A program made the position numbers and the translations under genes. The notes below the pieces were generated by a model. The model had not been told where the DNA came from, ran no database searches, and saw nothing but the letters and a program-made list of their open reading frames with translations. Below are positions 17,344 through 26,209 of a stretch of 64,000 nt of DNA, piece after piece. Each line of letters begins with the position of its first letter. Positions within the stretch are counted from its first letter, which is position 1. This DNA comes from UKL13-2 sp038206765 (GTDB lineage Bacteria > Pseudomonadota > Gammaproteobacteria > Burkholderiales > Usitatibacteraceae): positions 62,001-126,000 of the forward strand of contig JBBRAM010000010.1 in assembly GCA_038206765.1 (NCBI GenBank), read 5' to 3'.

Positions 17344-20178
17344 GTGAAACTGAAGAAAATTGCCCAAGTTATTTCGCTACTCTGCATCGCTGGGACAGCG
17401 GCAGCACAACAAACACCGCCCACCCCGCCTGGCCAAACGCCTGATAAGAAGCCGCAGACGATTGAAAAAGTTACCGTTACTGGCTCCAGCATTAAGCGCG
17501 TGGTGGACGAAGCCAATGTGCCTCTGCAGATCATTACTGCAGCCGACATCCAAAAGCTGGGCATTACGAGTGCTGAACAATTGCTCGCCACCATCAGCGC
17601 CAGCGGCAACGGTATCGATAACATGACGACCAACCAAGGTAGCGATTTCTTGAACAGCACAAGCTCCCGCTCGCTACCGAATAACGGCGCTGCCGGCGCC
17701 AATTTACGCGGCCTGGGTGCTCAATATACGTTGGTGTTGTTGAATGGGCGCCGCACCACCTCGCATGCACTCAACGGTAAATCGGTGGATTTAAACTCAA
17801 TTCCACTCGCGGCGATTGAACGCGTGGAAATTTTGAAAGACGGCGCATCGGCGATTTACGGTACAGACGCAATTGGTGGTGTGGTCAACTTTATTTTGAA
17901 AAAGGACTACACCGGTCTTGAGGTCACCGCGTTTGGTGATGTCACCGAGCACCAATATGGCAATATCTATCGCGGCTCTATCTTGGGCGGCTTCGGTAAT
18001 TTGTCGAGGGACAAATACAACGTAATGGCAAGTCTAACGTTTGACACCAATGGTCGTCTACGCGGCAGCCAGCGCGAATTCCACAACGGTTATCAACCTG
18101 GCCGCGGTTTGGCACCAGACACCACCGGCACACCGTTCGCCAACCTTGGCACGGGCGGAGGGACGGCGATTCGCAGCGCCATTAACAATCTGCCCGGCTT
18201 TCCGGCGGTTACTAACGGCTACAGCCGTGTGAGCTTGCTTGCCTTGCAGGGCAAGTGTGACACTATCGCTAACAGCTATATCTACCGCGGTGACATTACC
18301 GGCTTTCCACGCCTTAACGCCGCTTGCGTTTTTGACTACGGCAAGGAATGGAGCTTGCTGCAACCGGTGGAGCGGACTAATGTTGTCACACGCGGTTCGT
18401 TCGCGCTGTCAAATGACACCACTGCGTTTGCGGAATTTGTGGGGTCGCGGGTCAAGTCGGCGGTTGAATACACACCAATTCAAATTACCAACCAGAACTA
18501 TCCTGCATTCATTGTTAACGCTGGTGGGCAGACTGTTCGTTCCCCCTACTACCTTGATCTGACCGGCCTTGTTCCTGGCTTCGACAACACAAAGCCCGAG
18601 CGGATTCGTTGGCGCTGTTTAGAATGCGGTCCACGTCAACAAGACACCACCACAGACACTTATCGCGCCTTGATTGGCGTTGACGGTATGGTTGCGGGTT
18701 GGGATTACAAAGTTGGGCTATCGAGTGCGCAAAGCAAGGCGAGCACGTTACTTGGTGAAGGTTACATGTACAGAGATCCAATTTATGCAGCCCTAACAAG
18801 CGGTTTGATTAATCCGTTTCTGCTGCCTGGCCAAACGCAAACGCAAGTTGCAACCAATCTCGTAAATGCCGCTAAAGCCAAAGGTTTATCGCTATACGGC
18901 GGTCAGGGCAGCACAAAAGAGTTGGACGGTAGCTTCAGCAAAGAACTCTTTGCGCTGCCTGCCGGCCCGTTAGCGGTTGCGCTTGGCTTTGACCTCCGCA
19001 AAGAAAACTATAGATTCAAACAAGATCAGGCAAACCAGCCTCCGATTTTAGGTGTATCTGCGCCGTCATCGCTTAACGATGTAAGCCGGGATATCAAAGC
19101 TGTTTATGGTGAATTGCAAATCCCGGTGATCAAAAATTTGGATGTTCAGGTTGCGGTGCGCTACGATAAATATAACGATTTCGGCTCAACAACCAACCCT
19201 AAAGTTGCCGCCCGCTGGGCGCCGATGCCTGAACTGGCTTTCCGCAGTTCGTATAGCACCGGCTTTCATGCGCCCGATTTTGATGCCCTCTATGGCGGTG
19301 TAACCACAGGACAATTTAATAGCGATATAAATGATCCTGTCACCTGCCCGAACGGCATACCTGCTGCGGGTTTCAATACGGACGGTTGTGGTATTCGTCC
19401 GATCATCAATGGCGTCAGCAACCCAAAACTGAAAGCAGAAAAATCTAAACAGTTTTCGTTCGGGTTTGTGCTCCAGCCTGCTCCGTGGTTCTCCGCAAGT
19501 GTTGATTTTTGGAAGATTGAACTAACCGACCGTATTGGTGCGCTTTCGGGTCAAGCACTGGTCGCCAATTACGATCAGTACAAGCAATACGTCATTCGTG
19601 TTGGCGGCCAAATTGATAGCGTTATCTCGCCAACATTCAATTTGGCAGGCGATAAAGTACGCGGCGCCGACGTAAATCTCACTGGCAACTGGACCAGCGA
19701 TATCGGTAAGTTCGTAGCGACGTTGGACGGCACTTACACCCAAAGCTTCAAGAGCCGCTTCAGCGCTGCCGACCCATACACTGAGCTGGTTGGCAATTTT
19801 GGCAACACCACCAATGGCTTTGATTTGCATGTGAGTTGGAAGCATACTGCCAGCGTCACGTGGTCACAGGGGCCTTGGAGCAGCACGTTGTCGCAACACT
19901 ACACGGCTGGGTACCAGTCCGAGCGTGATGGCTTTGGTGCAGGCTTTACTTCTCCGTTGGCACCATCCCGCGTTGACAGCTACACTCTCTTCAACCTGAC
20001 TGGAACCTACACCGGCTTTAAAAACCTGACAATTACGGCTGGTATCAGAAACCTTCTGGATACCAAGCCATCGTTCTCGGCACATAACGTCGATAACGTC
20101 GCCGGCGCTGGATGGGATGCACGGGTTGGTGATCCCCGTTTGCGTTCGCTTATCTTGCGTCTGAACTATAAGTTCTAA
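17344..20178 (+). CDS. TonB-dependent outer-membrane receptor
   Basis: A 944-residue protein starting at GTG, with AAGGAG eight bases upstream. A Sec signal peptide ends near TAAA (about residue 22). A plug domain follows (about 45-170: VTVTGSSIKRV, LRGLGAQYTLVLLNGRR, GGVVNFILKKDYTG), then a 22-strand-type barrel that ends in the terminal aromatic signature LRLNYKF. The plug resembles the large Xanthomonadales/Caulobacter-type receptors for sugars or peptides rather than classical siderophore receptors, but the ligand is not visible. No TonB/ExbBD genes lie nearby. It is flanked by two murein peptidases. A strong terminator ends the transcript at 20245. Confidence 0.92.
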   Translation: MKLKKIAQVISLLCIAGTAAAQQTPPTPPGQTPDKKPQTIEKVTVTGSSIKRVVDEANVPLQIITAADIQKLGITSAEQLLATISASGNGIDNMTTNQGSDFLNSTSSRSLPNNGAAGANLRGLGAQYTLVLLNGRRTTSHALNGKSVDLNSIPLAAIERVEILKDGASAIYGTDAIGGVVNFILKKDYTGLEVTAFGDVTEHQYGNIYRGSILGGFGNLSRDKYNVMASLTFDTNGRLRGSQREFHNGYQPGRGLAPDTTGTPFANLGTGGGTAIRSAINNLPGFPAVTNGYSRVSLLALQGKCDTIANSYIYRGDITGFPRLNAACVFDYGKEWSLLQPVERTNVVTRGSFALSNDTTAFAEFVGSRVKSAVEYTPIQITNQNYPAFIVNAGGQTVRSPYYLDLTGLVPGFDNTKPERIRWRCLECGPRQQDTTTDTYRALIGVDGMVAGWDYKVGLSSAQSKASTLLGEGYMYRDPIYAALTSGLINPFLLPGQTQTQVATNLVNAAKAKGLSLYGGQGSTKELDGSFSKELFALPAGPLAVALGFDLRKENYRFKQDQANQPPILGVSAPSSLNDVSRDIKAVYGELQIPVIKNLDVQVAVRYDKYNDFGSTTNPKVAARWAPMPELAFRSSYSTGFHAPDFDALYGGVTTGQFNSDINDPVTCPNGIPAAGFNTDGCGIRPIINGVSNPKLKAEKSKQFSFGFVLQPAPWFSASVDFWKIELTDRIGALSGQALVANYDQYKQYVIRVGGQIDSVISPTFNLAGDKVRGADVNLTGNWTSDIGKFVATLDGTYTQSFKSRFSAADPYTELVGNFGNTTNGFDLHVSWKHTASVTWSQGPWSSTLSQHYTAGYQSERDGFGAGFTSPLAPSRVDSYTLFNLTGTYTGFKNLTITAGIRNLLDTKPSFSAHNVDNVAGAGWDARVGDPRLRSLILRLNYKF

Positions 20179-20207
20179 TTTCGCTAGTTCATTTATTTAT
20201 GCAAATT

Positions 20208-20245
20208 AAACGGGGCGCTTCGGTTACGAAGTGCCCCGTTTTTTT
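20208..20245 (+). terminator. Rho-independent terminator after the TonB receptor
   Basis: A 13-base-pair stem (ACGGGGCGCTTCG with CGAAGTGCCCCGT, one G-T pair) with loop GTTA is followed by a run of seven T. It starts about 30 bases after the receptor stop and ends only nine bases before the next ATG. Confidence 0.9.
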
Positions 20246-20253
20246 GATGCATA

Positions 20254-21336
20254 ATGAAGGCAATGAATCGAAGAAATTTTAGTCTGAAACTGGCGTGGGC
20301 CGGGTTGGCTGCACTAGGGTTTGCGTTGCCTGCGGCAGCGGAGAAATCTCGCAAACAACCCAGGCGCCGGACAACTGCCGGGCCATCGCTGATCAAACCC
20401 CGCGCCTTAAAACGTGGCGACCTGGTTGGCCTGATTGCACCAAGCGGGGCAACCGATGCAGCCTTTGTTGAGCAGCGGGTTAAAAATTTGGAGGCGTTTG
20501 GTTTTAGCGTAAAAGTCAGCAAAAATATTCTTGCGACGCGCGGTAACACCGCCGGCACGGTGGCGGAACGGGTTGCCGATATTCACGACATGTTTGCGGA
20601 TCGCGACATCAAAGCCATCTGGGCAGTACGCGGCGGTTCCGGCGCATCGCAACTATTGCCGACAATCGACTACGGCCTGATCCGCCGCAATCCAAAAATA
20701 TTGGTCGGTTACTCTGACATCACGGCGCTACATTTGGCGTTGTTACGCCATGCGGGTTTAGTGACGTTTCACGGCCCGGTTGCCTCAGCAGGCTTCACCG
20801 ACTATGCCGCAACTCAGCTTGAGGCCGTGTTAATGCACCCACGGCCTGAAACGACAATTTACATGTCGGCAACCAACGAAATTCGCGCTGAAACTGCGCC
20901 CGAATTTCGGCTGCGTACCATCAGGCAAGGCATTGCCGAGGGTCGTCTCATCGGCGGAAACTTATCGGTGCTCGCCGCGTTGATCGGCACAGCCTATGCG
21001 GCCGACATACGCGATGCGATTTTGTTTTTGGAAGACGTGGGCGAAGCGCCCTACCGGATTGACCGGATGTTGACCCAGCTTGAGCAAAGTGCCCCGCTAT
21101 CTACAGCCCGAGGCGTGATGCTCGGCGTATTTAGCAACGTCGCCACTGCTGATGGACCCTCACTCACGCTGGAGCAAACCTTGGATGATCATTTTGCGTC
21201 GCTCAAGATTCCATCAATTTCCGGTTTTTCGTTTGGCCATATCGCCAATCAATTTACGATTCCGGTTGGCGTGCAAGCGCGGCTGGACACCGAGAATCAG
21301 ACGCTGACACTGCTGGAAGCGGCTGTGCTCGGGTAA
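20254..21336 (+). CDS. ldcA: Muramoyltetrapeptide LD-carboxypeptidase (peptidase S66)
   Basis: A 360-residue enzyme that removes the terminal D-Ala from tetrapeptides during murein recycling. Catalytic residues are visible: Ser154 in VGYSDIT, Glu260 in FLEDVGEAPYRID and His329 in FSFGHI. Unlike cytoplasmic E. coli LdcA it has an N-terminal export signal; NRRNFSLK followed by a hydrophobic stretch and PAAA suggests a Tat signal (residues 5-29), so it probably acts in the periplasm. ATG at 20254 or at 20263 are both possible; AAGG lies only two bases before the second. The start follows the receptor terminator by nine bases, so its promoter must lie within or before that hairpin, or expression depends on read-through. 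Confidence 0.88.
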   Translation: MKAMNRRNFSLKLAWAGLAALGFALPAAAEKSRKQPRRRTTAGPSLIKPRALKRGDLVGLIAPSGATDAAFVEQRVKNLEAFGFSVKVSKNILATRGNTAGTVAERVADIHDMFADRDIKAIWAVRGGSGASQLLPTIDYGLIRRNPKILVGYSDITALHLALLRHAGLVTFHGPVASAGFTDYAATQLEAVLMHPRPETTIYMSATNEIRAETAPEFRLRTIRQGIAEGRLIGGNLSVLAALIGTAYAADIRDAILFLEDVGEAPYRIDRMLTQLEQSAPLSTARGVMLGVFSNVATADGPSLTLEQTLDDHFASLKIPSISGFSFGHIANQFTIPVGVQARLDTENQTLTLLEAAVLG

Positions 21337-21433
21337 AACGACTTTTCGCTTTGGATAATCAAACGATGGGCAGTTTTGCCAATGTGCGTGCGCGCTGATC
21401 TTCGTTTGAAATAAATGTAGATAAAGTTGAACA

Positions 21434-21466
21434 AAAAAACGGCTGCGCATTGCTGCGCAGCCGTTT
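21434..21466 (-). terminator. Bidirectional rho-independent terminator
   Basis: AAAACGGCTGCGCA and its complement TGCGCAGCCGTTTT form a perfect 14-base-pair stem with loop TTGC. On the - strand it is followed by a run of seven T (after the glycine-zipper gene); on the + strand by TTTT (after ldcA). It separates the two convergent genes. Confidence 0.88.
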
Positions 21467-21531
21467 TAGTTTGGGACCCGGTAGTTCGCGTTAAATCGTT
21501 AAATTCAGCGCACCGGTCTACCGGATCACAA

Positions 21532-22332
21532 TCAGTAAGAACGCAAGTAAGTCGGTCTTGGCGCTCTTGATTCGGAACGTGATTCATAGCGTGCATCCGG
21601 ACGCGCTTCATAGCGTTCACCACCGCCGAGGCCACGCGACACGGGGCGGACCTCTACATTGACCTGCATGGTTGGACCCGGATCGTAGGGCAGACGGGTG
21701 TTATATTCGCGGCCTTGGTATCGATAACGGACATCATAACCACGCACCTCGTCACGGGTATCCGATATGGTTTGACAACGTTGTACGTCACGGGTGACAG
21801 GTACACGGTCTACATCAACCACTTGGCGCGTTGAATTATTGCGATAGCTGGCATCGCGATAATTGCGATTATCGTTTTCGGCACTGTTACCCACGATTCC
21901 ACCTAAAATTGCGCCGACTGCAGTTCCGCGATCACGTCCGCCGCTAGAATGTCCAAATTGATGCCCAATCGCACCGCCAATTACTGCGCCAAGCACGGTG
22001 CCCGCACCGATGCCACGATTGCTGCCGTTGTTGTAGGCGCTATAGTCGCGGGAGTCGCGAGAATCATCACGGCGATCCTCATCATAAACAACCCGATTGA
22101 CACGACGCTCTTCATAGCTTGCGACTTGTTCGGTATAGCACTGCTGGCGCGGCACCGATACGCGCTCAAAAATCGGGGTCGATGAAATCACGGTGGCGAC
22201 ATCACCAAATTCATTGGCTTGCGCGGTAGTGGCGAACACACCCGCTACAGCCAGCGTTGATAGTGCCGCCGCTGTTGCAATAACGCTGACGCGTGCATTG
22301 ACGCTTTTCATCATACGAACAACTGGTTTCAT
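21532..22332 (-). CDS. Secreted glycine-zipper 2TM-domain protein
   Basis: A 266-residue protein. The start at 22332 is chosen for AAGGAG five bases upstream; an ATG 25 codons earlier has none. A signal peptide ends at TTAQA (about residue 39). A charged linker rich in Asp, Arg and Tyr leads to a glycine-zipper region (about 107-153: GIGAGTVLGAVIGGAIGHQ, then GTAVGAILGGIVGN). The C-terminal part has a conserved RDVQRCQ and a YRYQGREYNTRLPYDPG strand pair, common in this family next to the zipper, and ends in an Arg/Glu/Ser-rich tail. The protein is probably periplasmic or attached to the outer membrane. Function unknown. Confidence 0.83.
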   Translation of the reverse strand: MKPVVRMMKSVNARVSVIATAAALSTLAVAGVFATTAQANEFGDVATVISSTPIFERVSVPRQQCYTEQVASYEERRVNRVVYDEDRRDDSRDSRDYSAYNNGSNRGIGAGTVLGAVIGGAIGHQFGHSSGGRDRGTAVGAILGGIVGNSAENDNRNYRDASYRNNSTRQVVDVDRVPVTRDVQRCQTISDTRDEVRGYDVRYRYQGREYNTRLPYDPGPTMQVNVEVRPVSRGLGGGERYEARPDARYESRSESRAPRPTYLRSY

Positions 22333-22556
22333 GTGAACTCCTTGTTTGTTGGCCTGCATTTCACTAACGCGGGAGTTTAGACGCGGTTGACTTGGCTGGA
22401 AGTGCATAAGGTGTGAGGGGGCGTGAGGTGAGCGTGTTGAGCGTGCCTTAAAAAAACTACGAAGGCTTCATAGACCGACTAATGCGCATCAGCCGCTGAA
22501 ACAGCCTAAAATTATGTATTATTTTAAGTAACCAACCCGCAACTGAGGAGATTTCC

Positions 22557-24113
22557 ATGTCTGCTGTTTTAACCCCGCCCGCAAATATTTCTGCTACACC
22601 CGCGAACACGATTGTCACCAACGCCACGGTGAAGTTACTTATTAACGGCAAACTTGTTGAATCGAAAACCCAAGTTTGGAAAGATGTGGTGAATCCAGCC
22701 ACACAAGAAGTCTTGGCCCGGGTTCCATTTGCCACTACGGAAGAAATTAACGCTGCGATTGAGTCTGCCGCGTTCGCATTCAAAACATGGAAAAACGTGC
22801 CGATTGGCGCACGTGCCCGCGTTATGCTGAAGCTGCAAGAGCTTATCCGCCGCGATATGAAAAAGCTCGCGGCGTGCTTAACCGCCGAACAGGGCAAAAC
22901 CTTGCCGGATGCTGAAGGCGATGTGTTCCGTGGCCTCGAAGTCGTTGAGCACGCTTGCGGTATTGGCACCTTGTTGTTGGGTGAGTTTGCCGAAAACGTC
23001 GCGGGCGGCATTGATACCTATTTCCTGCGCCAACCGATCGGTGTTTGCGCCGGCATAACGCCGTTTAATTTTCCAGCCATGATTCCGCTCTGGATGTTCC
23101 CGATGGCGATTGTTACTGGCAACACCTTTGTGTTGAAGCCCTCAGAACAAGACCCTATGACGACGATGCTGCTTGCTGAACTGGCGATGGAAGCTGGTGT
23201 TCCGGCGGGCGTGTTGAACGTAATTCACGGCGGCAAGGAAGTGGTGGATGCGCTTTGCACAAACCCAACGATTCAAGCGGTTTCATTCGTTGGCTCGTGC
23301 CATGTGGGCGAGCATGTCTACAAGCTCGCAAGCAACCATGGAAAGCGTGCACAGTGCATGATGGGCGCTAAAAACCACGCCGTCGTAATGTCTGATGCCA
23401 GCAAGGATCAATCATTGAACGCCTTGGTTGGTGCGGGGTTCGGGGCAGCGGGGCAACGCTGCATGGCCACTTCGGTGGCAGTTTTAGTCGGTGAAGCTAA
23501 CCAATGGATTCCCGATATTGTGGCCAAAGCAAAATCGTTAAAAGTGAACGCGGGAACCGTCGCCGGAACCGATGTAGGCCCGGTGATCTCGAAACAAGCC
23601 AAAATGCGCATTGAAGGCTTGATTGCGCAAGGCGTGAGTGAAGGTGCGAAATTGGAATTAGATGGCCGCAATCCTATTGTGGCAGGCTTTGAACAGGGTA
23701 ATTTTATTGCGCCGACCGTTTTCTCTGGTGTGAAGCCTGGCATGAAGGTGTATGACGAAGAAATTTTTGGCCCCGTCCTGATCATCGTCAGCGTTGATAC
23801 GCTCGATGAAGCCATTGCAATCGTGAACGCCAACCCATACGGCAACGGCACCGGTATCTTCACGCAATCCGGCGCGGTCGCCCGTAAGTTTCAAAATGAA
23901 ATCGATGTTGGCCAAGTCGGCATCAACGTGCCTGTTCCGGTGCCTGTACCCTACTTCAGCTTCACCGGTTCGCGCGGCTCTAAGCTCGGGGATTTGGGTC
24001 CGTATGGCAAACAAGCAATTCAGTTCTATACGCAAACCAAGACGGTAACGATGCGTTGGTTTGATGATTCACTGGCGAGTACGGGCGTGAATACCACCAT
24101 CAGCCTGAAATAA
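22557..24113 (+). CDS. mmsA: CoA-acylating methylmalonate-semialdehyde dehydrogenase
   Basis: A 518-residue NAD+-dependent enzyme converting (S)-methylmalonate semialdehyde, from valine, to propionyl-CoA with CoA and loss of CO2; it also acts on malonate semialdehyde. It has the aldehyde dehydrogenase fold with catalytic Cys302 in GQRCMA and Asn273 in GAKNHAVV, where ordinary aldehyde dehydrogenases carry Glu; this is a hallmark of the CoA-acylating class. GAGGAG precedes the ATG. First gene of a catabolic operon that continues with a small membrane protein, mmsB, enoyl-CoA hydratase and 3-hydroxyisobutyryl-CoA hydrolase, which confirms a role in valine breakdown. Confidence 0.95.
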   Translation: MSAVLTPPANISATPANTIVTNATVKLLINGKLVESKTQVWKDVVNPATQEVLARVPFATTEEINAAIESAAFAFKTWKNVPIGARARVMLKLQELIRRDMKKLAACLTAEQGKTLPDAEGDVFRGLEVVEHACGIGTLLLGEFAENVAGGIDTYFLRQPIGVCAGITPFNFPAMIPLWMFPMAIVTGNTFVLKPSEQDPMTTMLLAELAMEAGVPAGVLNVIHGGKEVVDALCTNPTIQAVSFVGSCHVGEHVYKLASNHGKRAQCMMGAKNHAVVMSDASKDQSLNALVGAGFGAAGQRCMATSVAVLVGEANQWIPDIVAKAKSLKVNAGTVAGTDVGPVISKQAKMRIEGLIAQGVSEGAKLELDGRNPIVAGFEQGNFIAPTVFSGVKPGMKVYDEEIFGPVLIIVSVDTLDEAIAIVNANPYGNGTGIFTQSGAVARKFQNEIDVGQVGINVPVPVPVPYFSFTGSRGSKLGDLGPYGKQAIQFYTQTKTVTMRWFDDSLASTGVNTTISLK

Positions 24114-24122
24114 TGGCCGCTT

Positions 24123-24473
24123 ATGAAAGCCACGCCGATTAGGCTCAAAGCCATCGTTACGTTATTTATGGTTGGTACTTTTTTGGGATTGGGCTTGTGT
24201 ATTTTTAATTTGACGCAAGCAAAATTTGCCGGGGCCCTGCTTGCGCTAGGCTTCGCGTTTTCAATGATGGCGGCGGCGGTAAATCCCAGATCGATCTTTA
24301 GAAATAATCAAGAAACGCGCGAAGATGTGAGCCATAAAGTGAGCCAAACGCTGAGCCCGAAAAGTAACGCCACTGATGGCGCAACCAAAAAAGCCCAGCA
24401 ACTCAATTTGCTCATGGGCGCTTGCTATATTGCTTCACTCAGTATTTTTCTAGTTGGCAAATTTATCGCATAA
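24123..24473 (+). CDS. Small unknown inner-membrane protein in the valine operon
   Basis: A 116-residue protein starting nine bases after the mmsA stop. Hydrophobic segments at about 10-30 and 34-54 and a third at about 94-115 suggest three membrane helices; the hydrophilic stretch between (NPRSIFRNN to AKKAQQL) is polar and Ser/Thr-rich. I do not recognise the family. Its place inside the mms operon suggests co-transcription, but the sequence shows no enzyme motif. No good ribosome site is visible, so translation may be coupled to mmsA. Confidence 0.6.
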   Translation: MKATPIRLKAIVTLFMVGTFLGLGLCIFNLTQAKFAGALLALGFAFSMMAAAVNPRSIFRNNQETREDVSHKVSQTLSPKSNATDGATKKAQQLNLLMGACYIASLSIFLVGKFIA

Positions 24474-24497
24474 ATCCGACATATGAGATCGGCAATG

Positions 24498-24539
24498 GGG
24501 CGAGACAAAATGGACGAAGGGCAACGGACAAGGGACAAA
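24498..24539 (+). repeat. Degenerate heptanucleotide repeat (GGRCRAR) before mmsB
   Basis: Six consecutive 7-base units can be laid out: GGGCGAG, ACAAAAT, GGACGAA, GGGCAAC, GGACAAG, GGACAAA. The last unit supplies the AGGGACA that acts as ribosome site of mmsB. Compare the heptamer array at 57801-57908. Confidence 0.55.
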
Positions 24540-24541
24540 AA

Positions 24542-25423
24542 ATGAAAATAGGATTCATCGGCCTGGGCCACATGGGCAACCCCATGGCACGCAATTTACT
24601 GAAGCATGGGCACACCTTGAAAGTATTCGATGTGATGCCCGATTTGATGAAAGCACTCACAGAGCTGGGGGCGAGCCATGCAACCTCGGCGAGCAAATGC
24701 GCAGAAAGCGTCGATGTCGTGATCACCATGTTGCCTTCCTCGCCGCACGTGCGCTCGGTGTACTTGCGAGACGGCGTACTGGCTGCTGCGGCGGCCGGGA
24801 CGTTATTGATTGATTCCTCGACGATTGACCCGCACACCGCGCGGGACGTGGCTTTTGAGGCATTAGCCAAAAATTTTAGCATGGTCGATGCGCCTGTTTC
24901 CGGCGGTACCGGTGGTGCCGAGGCGGGCACGCTGACATTCATGGTGGGTGGCGATATTTCCGACTTCGAAAAAGCAAAACCGATCCTCGAGTGCATGGGC
25001 AAAAATATTGTTCATTGCGGTGGTGCAGGCAACGGGCAAGTTGCCAAAATCTGCAACAACATGATGTTGGCCATTGAGATGATTGCCACCGCCGAGGGCA
25101 TGGCGCTGGCCGCCAAACTGGGGATGGATCCAAAGGTGTTCGCGGGTATTGCCAACACATCGAGTGGCCGCTGCTGGAGTTCTGATACTTACAACCCCTA
25201 TCCCGGCGTAATTGATACCGCGCCCGCATCTCGCGGCTATAGCGGCGGGTTTGGGTCGGATTTAATGTTGAAAGACTTAACGCTCGTCACCGAAGCCGCA
25301 AAAGCCGCAAAACAGCCGGTAATGCTGGGGGCCGCCGCGCAGCAGCTATATCAACTTCATTCGGGTAACGGCCACGGTGCACTGGATTTTTCGAGCATTA
25401 TTAAGTTGTATAAAAAAGACTAG
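24542..25423 (+). CDS. mmsB: 3-hydroxyisobutyrate dehydrogenase
   Basis: A 293-residue NAD+-dependent enzyme oxidising 3-hydroxyisobutyrate to methylmalonate semialdehyde, the substrate of MmsA. The N-terminal Rossmann motif is GFIGLGHMG (4-12). The substrate-binding DAPVSGGTGGAEAGT is at 116-130, and catalytic Lys169 and Asn173 lie in GQVAKICNN. The frame is open for 40 more codons upstream, but family alignment and the AGGGACAAAAA leader place the start at 24542. The next gene starts two bases after its stop. Confidence 0.94.
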   Translation: MKIGFIGLGHMGNPMARNLLKHGHTLKVFDVMPDLMKALTELGASHATSASKCAESVDVVITMLPSSPHVRSVYLRDGVLAAAAAGTLLIDSSTIDPHTARDVAFEALAKNFSMVDAPVSGGTGGAEAGTLTFMVGGDISDFEKAKPILECMGKNIVHCGGAGNGQVAKICNNMMLAIEMIATAEGMALAAKLGMDPKVFAGIANTSSGRCWSSDTYNPYPGVIDTAPASRGYSGGFGSDLMLKDLTLVTEAAKAAKQPVMLGAAAQQLYQLHSGNGHGALDFSSIIKLYKKD

Positions 25424-25425
25424 AC

Positions 25426-26193
25426 ATGATCTCTCACACAATCGAAAACCACACCTGCATCATCACCATCAACAACCCGCCTGCAAATACCTGGACACCA
25501 GAATCATTGTTGGCGCTCAAGAATCTAGTGCCCGAATTAGAAGCCAATAAAAATATCTACGCCGCCATCATTACCGGTCAAGGCGAAAAATTTTTCTCGG
25601 CGGGCGCGGATTTGAAGCGATTCAATGAAGGTAAGGAAGCCGCGCGCCATTTCATCACTGTCTTTGGCGAGGCATTTGAAGCGTGGTCAAACGCACGTTT
25701 CGTGACCATCGCTGCCATCAACGGTTACGCGATGGGCGGCGGCATGGAAACGGTGTTGGCTTGTGACACACGCATTGCCGAAACCCACGCGGTGATGGCG
25801 CTGCCTGAGCCAAAGGTCGGCCTGCTGCCCGGCGGTTGCGGAACCCAAAATTTACCGTGGTTGGTGGGCGAAGGTTGGGCGAAACGGATTTTATTGACCG
25901 GTGAGCAGCTCAACGCCGAAACCGCGTTACGTATTGGCTTGGTACAAGAAGTTGTTGCAAAAGGTGAGTCGCTAAATGCCGCAAAGGCGCTTGCAGAGCG
26001 GGTTTCGGGCCTATCACCGAAGTCGGTCGAGTATTGCAAATCACTCATTCATAACGCCCGCAACGGTGTTTCGGCAAGCGCTGGAATTAAATTGGAGCGC
26101 GAGCGGTTTATGGATTTATTTGAGTTTGAAGACCAGGCTGAAGGCGTAAACGCATTCTTAGAAAAGCGTAAACCCAACTGGAAAAACGCGTAA
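25426..26193 (+). CDS. Enoyl-CoA hydratase/isomerase family protein
   Basis: A 255-residue crotonase. The oxyanion-hole segments are SAGADLKRF (58-66) and NGYAMGGGMETVLACD (99-114). Glu108 and Glu128 (LPEPKVGLLPGG) lie at the positions of the two catalytic glutamates of true hydratases. In the valine pathway it would hydrate methacrylyl-CoA to 3-hydroxyisobutyryl-CoA. Its neighbours on both sides are enzymes of that path. Substrate specificity remains inference. Confidence 0.9.
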   Translation: MISHTIENHTCIITINNPPANTWTPESLLALKNLVPELEANKNIYAAIITGQGEKFFSAGADLKRFNEGKEAARHFITVFGEAFEAWSNARFVTIAAINGYAMGGGMETVLACDTRIAETHAVMALPEPKVGLLPGGCGTQNLPWLVGEGWAKRILLTGEQLNAETALRIGLVQEVVAKGESLNAAKALAERVSGLSPKSVEYCKSLIHNARNGVSASAGIKLERERFMDLFEFEDQAEGVNAFLEKRKPNWKNA

Positions 26194-26209
26194 TGATGAA
26201 TGCAATACG

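Noticed and set aside
24463..25002. 179-codon - strand open frame
   Set aside because: Antisense to mmsB with its complete dinucleotide and catalytic motifs.
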